Below are positions 32,609 to 39,786 of a stretch of 39,786 bases of DNA, piece after piece. A program made the position numbers and the translations under genes. The notes under the pieces are model-generated. The model was not told where the DNA came from. It saw only the letters and a list, made by a program, of their open reading frames with translations, and ran no database searches. Source of the DNA: an uncultured Nitrosomonadales bacterium (GTDB taxonomy: Bacteria; Pseudomonadota; Gammaproteobacteria; Burkholderiales; Gallionellaceae); NCBI GenBank assembly GCA_903861075.1, contig CAIOSY010000170.1, positions 1 through 39,786 of the forward strand, given 5' to 3'. How positions within the stretch are numbered: the first letter of the stretch is position 1; the number at the start of each line of letters is the position of its first letter.

Positions 32609-34549
32609 ATGAATATCCTTTACGAAGAAGATGGCAGTTTTAAGGTTGGCAGCGTCATGGTCGATAACACCAGTTCGCTACAAGTCGAAAGCCTGTCCGG
32701 CAAGCGCAGTAAAATCAAATCCGGCCATGTCATGCTGCATTTCACTCAACCCGAAATGGCGGATTTAATCCCGCATGCGGAAACGCTGGCAGCCGACATC
32801 GAGATTGAATTCCTGTGGGAATGCTGTCCGCCTGATGAGTTTGGTTTTGAAGACATTGCCCGGGAGTATTTCGGCCACCAACCCAGCTCGCTGGAAGCTG
32901 CTGCCGCATTGCTACGTCTGCATAGTGCCCCTATTTATTTTCACAAAAAGGGCAAAGGCCGCTATCGCGCAGCCCCCCCCGACGTACTCAAGGCAGCCCT
33001 TGCCGGTGCTGAGAAAAAACGACTTGCCCTCGAACTGCAAGAAAAAATGACAGGACAACTCATCCGTTTTGAGTTGCCGGACACCTTCGCGGCTCAAATC
33101 AATACCCTGCTCTACAACCCTGATCGCAATACGCTGGAAGTCAAGGCGCTGGAAGCGGCCTGTGCGGCGACGCATCTTACTGCCGTCCACCTGCTGCATC
33201 GCTGTGGTGCGCTGCCATCGACCCGTGACTATCACCTGCAAAAATTTCTATTCGAGAACTTCCCCCGGGGCACAGACTTTCCGGCTATTGAACTTTCCAC
33301 ATGGGATGCGTTGCCCATGGGCGCAGTCAATGCCTTCAGTATCGATGATGCAACGACGACCGAAATTGACGATGCGTTTTCCGTTGAAAAATTAGCCGAC
33401 GGTAACTGGCGCATCGGTGTACATATCGCCGCACCGGCGCTCGGTATGCCACGGGATTCAGCGGCTGACAAACTGGCGGCCTCCCGTTTATCCACCGTCT
33501 ATATGCCCGGCGACAAGATCACCATGTTGCCCGACAGCATTGTTGCCGCTTTTACGCTCAGTGCCGATCGCGTTTGCCCTGCACTATCCATGTATATTGA
33601 CGTTGATGCCCAAACGCTCGCCATCCTTACTTATGAAAGTCGCGTTGAGCGCGTGCATATCGCGGCAAATCTGCGTCATGACACCCTGGAGCCCTTGTTC
33701 AATGAGCTCACGCTGGCGGAGGGCAAACTCGACTACCCGTATGCGGCTGAACTGACGCTGTTATGGCAACTCGTGCAAAAGATGGAAGCGGCGCGCGGCA
33801 AGGCGGACAACAACACGCAACTGGACTACAACTTTCATATCGAAGACGATCACGTCACCATCAGCCATCGTCGACGCGGCTCGCCTATCGACAAGGTCGT
33901 CTCGGAACTCATGATACTGGTCAACTGTGAATGGGGTAAGCATCTGGCTGAACATGGCTTTCCCGGCATCTATCGCACCCAGCAAGGCGGCAAGGTCAGA
34001 ATGAGTACCATTGCCGCGCCCCATCAGGGACTTGGAGTCGCCCAATATATGTGGTCCAGTTCGCCGCTGCGACGCTATGTGGACATGGTAAATCAGCGCC
34101 AGATTATTGCCATGCTCAACGATGACGCTGCGCCTTATCCCAAAAATGATACGGGTTTGTATGGCATCTTGCGTGACTTCGATACCACCTACACGATCTA
34201 TAACGAATTCCAGCGCAATATGGAGCGTTACTGGTGTTTGCGCTGGCTGCAACAAGAGCATATTGAATTGATCGAAGCGAGTGTCATCAAAGAAAATCTG
34301 GTGAGAATGTCGGACATCCCGCTCGTTTTCCGCGCGCCTTCCCTGCCCGAACAACTGCCTGTCAAAACGCGAGTACAACTGACTATCACGGGAATTGATC
34401 TGCTTGATCTGTCTATACAAACCCGCTATGTGGCGACAATAGCAAGTGACCATGCAAGCGTAGAGGAGGAGCTCCCTGATGAGGTAGTCGAAATCGCAAC
34501 AGATGCCGCTCCCGTTATCAACAACAGTGCAGAGGTTATTGATTGCTAA
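32609..34549 (+). CDS. RNase II family 3'-5' exoribonuclease
   Basis: 646-residue exoribonuclease. The N-terminal ~220 residues are cold-shock and winged-helix-like. The RNB catalytic domain (about 240-570) carries SIDDATTTEIDDAF, with the acidic residues that bind the catalytic metal, and SSPLRRYVDMVNQRQ further on. The C-terminal ~70 residues are S1-like and acidic. This is the shorter betaproteobacterial VacB/RNase II form rather than classical RNase R. A C8 run (32973-32980) lies in its coding sequence. It overlaps the TonB-like gene by seven bases. Confidence 0.88.
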   Translation: MNILYEEDGSFKVGSVMVDNTSSLQVESLSGKRSKIKSGHVMLHFTQPEMADLIPHAETLAADIEIEFLWECCPPDEFGFEDIAREYFGHQPSSLEAAAALLRLHSAPIYFHKKGKGRYRAAPPDVLKAALAGAEKKRLALELQEKMTGQLIRFELPDTFAAQINTLLYNPDRNTLEVKALEAACAATHLTAVHLLHRCGALPSTRDYHLQKFLFENFPRGTDFPAIELSTWDALPMGAVNAFSIDDATTTEIDDAFSVEKLADGNWRIGVHIAAPALGMPRDSAADKLAASRLSTVYMPGDKITMLPDSIVAAFTLSADRVCPALSMYIDVDAQTLAILTYESRVERVHIAANLRHDTLEPLFNELTLAEGKLDYPYAAELTLLWQLVQKMEAARGKADNNTQLDYNFHIEDDHVTISHRRRGSPIDKVVSELMILVNCEWGKHLAEHGFPGIYRTQQGGKVRMSTIAAPHQGLGVAQYMWSSSPLRRYVDMVNQRQIIAMLNDDAAPYPKNDTGLYGILRDFDTTYTIYNEFQRNMERYWCLRWLQQEHIELIEASVIKENLVRMSDIPLVFRAPSLPEQLPVKTRVQLTITGIDLLDLSIQTRYVATIASDHASVEEELPDEVVEIATDAAPVINNSAEVIDC

Positions 34550-35382
34550 GCAGATTCAAAACGGGACTGACGCCGGCGATGGTTTTTTCCATCGCCCTGC
34601 ACGCTTTTGTGCTATTTGGCATCAGTCTGGTATTACCCGACCCGCGCCGCGCTGCGGATATCATGCCACCCTTACAGGTCGTGCTGGTCAATAGCCATTC
34701 AAAAACAAAACCCGTTCAGGCTGACGCCCTCGCGCAAGCTAATCTCGACGGCGGCGGCAATACCAGCCAGGATAGACAAGCTAAAACGATGCTACCCAAT
34801 AGTGGCGACAGTCAGAAAACATCCCCTGAACAGGCTCAGCGCCCCGCTGCAAATATTGAAAAAACAGCCCCCCTGCAGCTTGCCCGGCTAAAACCTACCG
34901 AACAACTCAGTGCCCAAAAGCTGAGCACAAGCAATTCTGTTGCTGATGACCTAGTCAAACGCAGCCTGGAAATTGCCCGTCTCGAAGCGCAGATCAGTAA
35001 AAACAATGACTACTATCAAAAGTTACCCCGTCGTAAGTTCATCGGTGCGCGTACTCAGGAGTTTCGTTTTGCACAATACATAGAAGACTGGCGCGTTAAA
35101 GTAGAGCGCATAGGTAATATGAACTATCCTGAACAGGCTCGCCGGGAGCAAGTTTACGGAAAATTACAACTTAGCGTCTCGATCAAAGCCGATGGCAGTA
35201 TTGAAAATATCGAAGTTAGTCGCTCATCCGGACAAGGTATTTTGGATGCAGCGGCGATCCGTATCGTCAAATTAGCCGGCCCTTTTTCACCACTGCCGCC
35301 TGATATTACCCGTGATGTGGATATCCTGACCATCACCCGCACCTGGTCATTCACCCCCTCGGACAAACTGGAAAGCGAATAA
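34543..35382 (+). CDS. TonB-family energy transducer protein
   Basis: 279 residues. One membrane helix (about 11-31, TPAMVFSIALHAFVLFGISLV) is followed by a low-complexity Gln/Lys/Pro/Ala linker (about 55-150). A TonB C-terminal domain (about 185-278) contains NYPEQARREQVYGKLQLSVSI and RSSGQGILDAAAIRIV. It would span the periplasm to energise outer-membrane receptors. The start is TTG, supported by GAGG seven bases upstream inside the RNase gene. Whether it serves the downstream metal-uptake genes is unknown, and no exbB or exbD is nearby. Confidence 0.88.
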   Translation: MLSRFKTGLTPAMVFSIALHAFVLFGISLVLPDPRRAADIMPPLQVVLVNSHSKTKPVQADALAQANLDGGGNTSQDRQAKTMLPNSGDSQKTSPEQAQRPAANIEKTAPLQLARLKPTEQLSAQKLSTSNSVADDLVKRSLEIARLEAQISKNNDYYQKLPRRKFIGARTQEFRFAQYIEDWRVKVERIGNMNYPEQARREQVYGKLQLSVSIKADGSIENIEVSRSSGQGILDAAAIRIVKLAGPFSPLPPDITRDVDILTITRTWSFTPSDKLESE

Positions 35383-35423
35383 ACCGCTTGTCTGATGATG
35401 CACAGTTGGTTAAAGTGCGCGCT

Positions 35424-35729
35424 ATGTCTTACGCCCTGATTTCCCGATTACTGCTGATTTTTGCCCTGCTGTTCGCACAGACGGGCGGCTTGACGCATGG
35501 CATTTCCCACGTAATGGCGGATCAGGCGCAAGATCACTCTATTCCGCATGACAAACTTTGCGACCTGTGCGCGACCTATGCACAATTGGGTTCAGCCTTG
35601 GGCAGCCCGCCCATTACGTTCACCAGCCTCGAACTCAAGTCGATCTTAATCACAACAGCCTTCTTTAGTCTGTTACGCCGCCTTTCCTTCAGCGCCTTTG
35701 CGGCGCGCGCGCCACCTTACTCCGCCTGA
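35424..35729 (+). CDS. Small DUF2946-like membrane protein with CxxC
   Basis: 101 residues from the ATG at 35424; a TTG 12 codons upstream is less likely. A signal or anchor helix (about 5-22) is followed by a short soluble part with H25, H29, H38, H42 and CDLC (C46, C49), a possible metal-binding site, then a second hydrophobic segment (about 68-88). This resembles DUF2946 proteins found beside metal-transport genes. It precedes a porin, znuA and znuB, so a zinc-related role is suggested by context only. Confidence 0.65.
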   Translation: MSYALISRLLLIFALLFAQTGGLTHGISHVMADQAQDHSIPHDKLCDLCATYAQLGSALGSPPITFTSLELKSILITTAFFSLLRRLSFSAFAARAPPYSA

Positions 35730-35785
35730 ATCGATTAAACGTCCCGTCACTCAATGCCGGGTATTTTTTCTTTGTGGAGTAAACA

Positions 35786-37147
35786 ATGTTCAAGAAAACC
35801 TATCTGAGCGCGGGTATTGCCGCGCTGTTATGCCATCCGCTCGCCTCACAGGCCGCCTCAGACGCCGATCTGCAAGCGATACGCGAGCAAATTAATCAAT
35901 TAAAACAAAGCTATGAGCAGCGTATAACGCAACTTGAGCAGCGCTTGCAACAGGCCGAAGCCCACGCAGCAACTCAGTCTCAACAAACAGTACAACCGGT
36001 AACCGCTGTGCAATCAGCCGCCAGCAGCGAAGGCGCATTTAATCCTGCCATCTCGCTCATTCTTGGCGGCACTTATAGCAATCTCACTCAAGCGCCGACC
36101 ATTCCAGCGACGGGTTTTGCCATGACTGCGAATCCCGGCCATCCTCAAGGCTTTAATCTGGGCGAATCGGAGCTTGGCATCTCGGCCAGCATAGATCCTG
36201 ACTATCGGGGCGTCGCAACACTGGCCCTCGCACCCGCCGGTGGTGTGACGGTAGAAAATGCCTTCGTGCAAAGTGCCGCGCTGGGGCATGGCCTCAATTT
36301 CAAGTTCGGTCGATATTTTTCAGGCCTGGGTTATCTGAATGAAGTCCACGCCCATGCCTGGGATTTCGTCGATCAACCACTGGTGTATGCCTCTCTGTGG
36401 AACAATCAACTGGGCGAAGACGGCGTGCAGTTGAAATGGCTAGCCCCCACCGACACCTACATCGAACTGGGCGGCGAGTTAGGACGCGGGCGCGGATTCC
36501 CGGGCTCTGATCGCGCAAAAAACGGGACGGGCTCAGGCGTATTGTTCGCCCATATCGGCGATGACATCGGCATCGAACAGAGTTGGCGCGTAGGCGCATC
36601 GCTGCATACCACGCGGGCGGAAAATCGGGTCAGCACCGGGGTTCCCGACTTAGCCGGTACGGTCGGCGGCGTATCCAACAGTTTTTCCGGCCACAGCCGT
36701 ACCGCTGGCCTCGACTTTGTGTGGAAATACGCTCCCAACGGCAACACAGCCAATCGCTACATCAAGGTTCAGGGAGAATATTTTCAGCGGCGCGAAAGCG
36801 GCCAGCTGACGTATAACTTGGCAACTGCCGACAGCTACGCCAATACACAAAGCGTCTGGTATCTGCAAAGCGTGGTTCAGTTCATGCCGAACTGGCGCAC
36901 CGGGATACGCTACGATCAGCTCGATCCGGGCATAGCTGCTGTCGGCGCACTCAATGCTGGCAATGTCATCAGTAATTATGGCTTTATGCCGTCGCGTGCC
37001 ACATGGATGCTGGACTACAGCCCCAGCGAATTTTCCCGTCTGCGCCTGCAACTGGCACGCGACAACACGCGGCAAGGATTGCCCGACAACCAGCTTTTCC
37101 TGCAATACATCATGAGTCTGGGCGCACACGGCGCACACCAATACTAG
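35786..37147 (+). CDS. Outer-membrane porin in metal-uptake operon
   Basis: 453 residues. A signal peptide (about 1-23, ending SQA) is followed by a coiled coil (about 24-60, EQINQLKQSYEQRITQLEQRLQ), a Gln/Ala/Ser spacer, and a beta-barrel of alternating strands (about 85-453). The coiled coil is like those that trimerise or anchor porins at the wall. TonB-box and plug features are absent, so it is a porin rather than a TonB receptor. GGAG precedes the ATG. It is followed 10 bp later by znuA, indicating a role in zinc or related metal entry. Confidence 0.72.
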   Translation: MFKKTYLSAGIAALLCHPLASQAASDADLQAIREQINQLKQSYEQRITQLEQRLQQAEAHAATQSQQTVQPVTAVQSAASSEGAFNPAISLILGGTYSNLTQAPTIPATGFAMTANPGHPQGFNLGESELGISASIDPDYRGVATLALAPAGGVTVENAFVQSAALGHGLNFKFGRYFSGLGYLNEVHAHAWDFVDQPLVYASLWNNQLGEDGVQLKWLAPTDTYIELGGELGRGRGFPGSDRAKNGTGSGVLFAHIGDDIGIEQSWRVGASLHTTRAENRVSTGVPDLAGTVGGVSNSFSGHSRTAGLDFVWKYAPNGNTANRYIKVQGEYFQRRESGQLTYNLATADSYANTQSVWYLQSVVQFMPNWRTGIRYDQLDPGIAAVGALNAGNVISNYGFMPSRATWMLDYSPSEFSRLRLQLARDNTRQGLPDNQLFLQYIMSLGAHGAHQY

Positions 37148-37157
37148 GAAAAAAATA

Positions 37158-38051
37158 ATGAATAAGTTCATATTATTAGCATTTTTACTGATCAGCACCT
37201 CCGCTCATGCGGCACTCAACGTGTTCGCCTGTGAACCTGAATGGGCGGCGCTCACGCAACTGCTCGCAGGCGACAAAGCCAGCATTTACACCGCCACCGG
37301 CGCACTGCAAGATCCGCACCGCGTGGAAGCACGTCCCAGCCTGATTGCAAAAGCACGCAGGGCAAATCTGCTGGTTTGCACCGGCGCTGAACTGGAAATG
37401 GGCTGGCTGCCGGTCATTTTGCGCGAATCCGCCAACAGCGCAATTGAGGTTGGCAGCACAGGAAACTTTGAGGCGGCGCACTTTGTAGCAATGCGGGAAG
37501 TGCCGACACACCTTGATCGCGGTGACGGGGATGTTCATGCTGCTGGCAATCCTCATATTCAAACTGATCCGCGCAACTTTCTGCCGATTGCCGATGCCCT
37601 TTCCAAACGTCTGAGCCAACTGGATCCTGCCAACACGACTTATTACCAGCAACAACTCTTAAATTTTAACGTGCAATGGAAAGCGGCTATTGTCCGCTGG
37701 GAAAAACAGGCTGCGCCCCTTAAGGGTATCACTATCGTCGCGCAACACCGGGGCTTCCCTTATTTGAATAACTGGCTGGGTCTAAAGCAAGTTGCTGAAC
37801 TTGAAGCCAAACCCGGCATGGAACCCAGTGCTTCGTATTTAAGTCAGGTGCTAAGCCAGTTACAACAGCATCCTGCAAAAATGGTGCTGCGTGCCGCCTA
37901 TCAGGATGGTCGCCCGTCGGACTGGATCGCAGAGCGCGCCAGAATTACCGCCGTTATGCTGCCCTATACGGTGGGCGGCAGTGACAAGGCGAAAGACTTG
38001 TACGGCTTGTTCGATGACACGATTGCCCGATTACTGGCAGGGCTGAAATGA
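37158..38051 (+). CDS. znuA: Zinc/manganese ABC transporter substrate-binding protein
   Basis: Cluster A-I periplasmic metal-binding protein of 297 residues. The signal peptide is about 1-18. Candidate metal ligands are H54 (DPHRVEARPS), H133 (GNPHIQTDPRNF) and H197 (AQHRGFPY), with an acidic fourth ligand further on. The usual long His-rich loop is shortened to HLDRGDGDVHAAG. AGGA precedes the ATG, and the stop overlaps the permease gene by four bases. Zinc is the likely metal; manganese cannot be excluded. Confidence 0.88.
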   Translation: MNKFILLAFLLISTSAHAALNVFACEPEWAALTQLLAGDKASIYTATGALQDPHRVEARPSLIAKARRANLLVCTGAELEMGWLPVILRESANSAIEVGSTGNFEAAHFVAMREVPTHLDRGDGDVHAAGNPHIQTDPRNFLPIADALSKRLSQLDPANTTYYQQQLLNFNVQWKAAIVRWEKQAAPLKGITIVAQHRGFPYLNNWLGLKQVAELEAKPGMEPSASYLSQVLSQLQQHPAKMVLRAAYQDGRPSDWIAERARITAVMLPYTVGGSDKAKDLYGLFDDTIARLLAGLK

Positions 38052-38824
38052 ACACGATTGAGCTTGATATTTTACTGCCTGCCTTCATCGCAGGTCTGCT
38101 AGTGCTAATCACGCACATTCCACTCGGCATAAAGGTGTTGGAGCGCGGCGTTATTTTTGCCGATCTGGCAGTGGCGCAAATTGCGGGGTTGGGAATTATT
38201 CTGGCCGGATTACTCAATCTCACCGACAAACCGCTACTGGTGCAAATCATTGCTGCCGTCAGTGCCCTGTGCGGTGCCGCCTTGCTCAGCTGGATAGAGA
38301 ATAACCTACCTGACGTCAAGGAAGCCTGCATCGGCCTGACCTTCGTACTGGCTGCCAGCGGGGGGATTTTATTGATGAGTCGCGACGTACATGCCGGTGA
38401 ACATCTCAAGGATTTACTGGCAGGTCAAATTCTCTGGGTAAGCTCAGATCAACTTATCACGACCGCTTTATTGAGTGCCCTGCTATTAAGTGTCTGGCGC
38501 TGGCAGAAAGAAAAACTTGGCCACCTGGGTTTTTACGCCTTGTTTGCACTCGCAGTTACCGCCTCGGTGCAATTGGTCGGCGTATATCTGGTATTCGCCA
38601 GCCTGATTATTCCTGCACTCGCCACCTATCGCATTAAAAAATGGCGCAGGGTGTACGCTTTCGCCATTAGCATCACGGGATACGCCATCGGGCTGCTGCT
38701 CTCGGCCATTTTCGACCTGCCCGGCGGGGCGGCAATAGTCTGGACTATGGCATTGGTGGCAGTAATGGGATCAATTCTCAAACCCTTCATGACAGGCAGG
38801 GATCAAGACCGGCCTCTATCCTAA
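38048..38824 (+). CDS. znuB: Zinc/manganese ABC transporter permease
   Basis: 258-residue ABC-3 family integral membrane protein with about eight helices. LERGVIFADLAVAQIAGLGI is the ABC-3 signature near residue 35 and GVYLVFASLIIPALATY is the later conserved loop. It is coupled to znuA by ATGA. No ATPase gene lies beside it, though most such operons include one. The 3' end overlaps convergent coq7 by four bases. Confidence 0.9.
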   Translation: MNTIELDILLPAFIAGLLVLITHIPLGIKVLERGVIFADLAVAQIAGLGIILAGLLNLTDKPLLVQIIAAVSALCGAALLSWIENNLPDVKEACIGLTFVLAASGGILLMSRDVHAGEHLKDLLAGQILWVSSDQLITTALLSALLLSVWRWQKEKLGHLGFYALFALAVTASVQLVGVYLVFASLIIPALATYRIKKWRRVYAFAISITGYAIGLLLSAIFDLPGGAAIVWTMALVAVMGSILKPFMTGRDQDRPLS

Positions 38825-39447
38825 ATATGGTAAGCCGCGCCCGTCATCACCTTGCCGTTGAGTTTCATCAGCATCTGCACCTGTTTCGGCAATTGCGCTC
38901 CGCCTAGTTCAACGGCCATATCCGCATGGCCTATCTCATCGGTGTACATTTGAGCAACGATAGCGCGACTTTTTTCATCCTGCGGGGGCAGTTTCGCCAG
39001 ATGACTTTGTAAATGGCTACCCACCTGCTGCTCGGTTTCAGATAAAAAACCCAAATTCCATTTGTCGCCCAACACGCCTGCAAATGCCCCTATTGCCAGT
39101 GAACCCGTGTACCAAAGGGGATTGAGCACACTCAAGTGCCCGCCCAACTCATGCACCCGATGCGCCGTCCACGCTAAATGTTCAGTCTCTTCCTGCGCCG
39201 CATGTTGCAATTTTTGTTGCACCAACGGGTCGCGCGCGGTGAGTGCCTGACCTTGATAAAGCGCCTGAGCACAAATCTCGCCGCTATGATTAACGCGCAT
39301 CAGCGCAGCAGCCTGATTTCTTTCCTCGTCAGAGAGCGGAACATCCGGCAAGTGTGCATCCGGATAAGGCCGCACACTATGTGCTTGACTAAATAAAGTT
39401 CGCAAGCCCTTGTCGAACTCAACGATAAAACGATCCAGATTTAACAT
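38821..39447 (-). CDS. coq7: 5-demethoxyubiquinol hydroxylase Coq7
   Basis: Di-iron monooxygenase for the penultimate ring hydroxylation of ubiquinone (C6). The carboxylate-bridge ligands are in NHSGEICA (E57), EETEH (E87, H90), SETEQ and DEIGHADM. Length 208 is usual for betaproteobacteria, where Coq7 replaces UbiF. A GGGG sits six bases before the ATG. It is read opposite to the metal-uptake operon. Confidence 0.96.
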   Translation of the reverse strand: MLNLDRFIVEFDKGLRTLFSQAHSVRPYPDAHLPDVPLSDEERNQAAALMRVNHSGEICAQALYQGQALTARDPLVQQKLQHAAQEETEHLAWTAHRVHELGGHLSVLNPLWYTGSLAIGAFAGVLGDKWNLGFLSETEQQVGSHLQSHLAKLPPQDEKSRAIVAQMYTDEIGHADMAVELGGAQLPKQVQMLMKLNGKVMTGAAYHI

Positions 39448-39610
39448 GATCTACCCCAAAAATGAACGTCATTCCCTTAGGGAAGCGCTGAATAAATCAC
39501 CCGTTCGCCCCAAAGACTTATGGTCGTGCACCCGCCTGAGCCTGTCGAATTATTTTTTAAAAAATTGATTAATTTATATTTAATTCGCTCATGGTGCGAC
39601 AAGCCCTGAT
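39448..39610. other. Repeat-rich intergenic region upstream of coq7
   Basis: No gene. TTCCCT and AGGGAA (39472-39477 and 39479-39484) form a 6-bp palindrome around one base. At ~39535-39550 the sequence CCTGAGCCTGTCGAA resembles a dispersed repeat common in proteobacterial genomes, here without its usual partner arm. An A/T-rich stretch follows (39550-39583), which could hold promoter elements for coq7 (not identified). Confidence 0.5.
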
Positions 39611-39786
39611 GAAACAACTCAATTCTTGCTAAGAGCTTAGCTCTTGCAATCATTGATGATGAAACAACTCAATTCTTGCCAGGAGCCTAGCTCTTGCAAT
39701 CATTGATGATGAAACAACTCAATTCTTGCCAGGAGCCTAGCTCTTGCAATCATTGATGATGAAACAACTCAATTCTTGCCAGGAGC
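39611..39786. repeat. Tandem array of a 50-bp unit, running off the window
   Basis: Units start at 39611, 39661, 39711 and 39761 (last one cut by the window edge) with exact 50-bp spacing. The second and third are identical; the first differs at a few bases. Each starts GAAACAACTCAATTCTTGC and holds an imperfect hairpin (TTGC-AGGAGC/GCTCTT-GCAA type) and a short ATCAT-TG-ATGAT palindrome. Period 50 is not divisible by three, so it is not coding. All units are alike with no unique spacers, so it is not a CRISPR array. Confidence 0.92.

Noticed and set aside
33761-34453. 230-codon minus-strand open frame
   Set aside because: Antisense to the RNase II-family gene, which has a full RNB domain.
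39611-39786. CRISPR array
   Set aside because: The 50-bp units are contiguous and alike over their full length; there are no unique spacers and no cas genes in view.

Overview
The window reads as a chromosomal segment of a betaproteobacterium. The order hisD–erpA–argC–rpsI–rplM, the long run kdsD–kdsC–lptC–lptA–lptB–rpoN–hpf–ptsN–hprK–rapZ, coq7 and ubiX (ubiquinone makers), and DUF493–lipB–lipA all fit Nitrosomonadales/Gallionellaceae-type genomes. A probable outer-membrane monoheme cytochrome-porin fusion (19698-21071) recalls iron-oxidising Gallionellaceae, but the sequence alone does not prove the family.

Layout. 1-3674 (minus): partial hisD, erpA, argC, and rplM-rpsI behind a near-consensus sigma-70 promoter. 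3875-6649 (plus): a YdcF-like membrane protein, an OsmC-family protein and citramalate synthase. 6780-16021 (minus): ubiX, a Gx-family membrane protein with a NusG_II partner, then the PTS-Ntr/sigma-54/LPS block. 16150-18135 (plus): a KefB-type antiporter. 18147-19650: an accessory patch of four small minus-strand genes, punctuated by three copies of a 5' element and two copies of one terminator. 19698-24666 (minus): cytochrome-porin, HAD nucleotidase, argB, and a PAS histidine kinase. 24955-27298: a copper chaperone divergent from regB-regA. 27373-31825 (plus): dacC-like carboxypeptidase, D-amino-acid aminotransferase, DUF493, lipB, remnants of a methyltransferase and a zeta-toxin module, and lipA. 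32174-34549 (plus): a small cytochrome c behind a perfect FNR-type box, and an RNase II-family exonuclease. 34543-38824 (plus): a TonB-like protein and a metal-uptake operon (CxxC protein, porin, ZnuA, ZnuB, no ATPase). 38821-39447 (minus): coq7. The window ends inside an exact 50-bp tandem repeat.

How the genes work together. One block couples lipid A/Kdo synthesis and LPS export (KdsD, KdsC, LptC, LptA, LptB) with sigma-54 and nitrogen-PTS regulation (PtsN, HprK, RapZ). RegBA, PCuAC, the FNR-box cytochrome and the cytochrome-porin point to redox-controlled respiration. UbiX and Coq7 serve ubiquinone. LipB and LipA supply lipoate.

The most unusual items are the shared 5' element and terminator in the 18-19.6 kb patch, the chimeric gene remnant between lipB and lipA, the 50-bp tandem repeat, the C9 tract near the start of kdsD, the leaderless-looking kdsD promoter, and the metal ABC operon without an ATPase. 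I found no clearly new defence or mobile system. Family assignments come from recognised motifs and recall; no database search was run.
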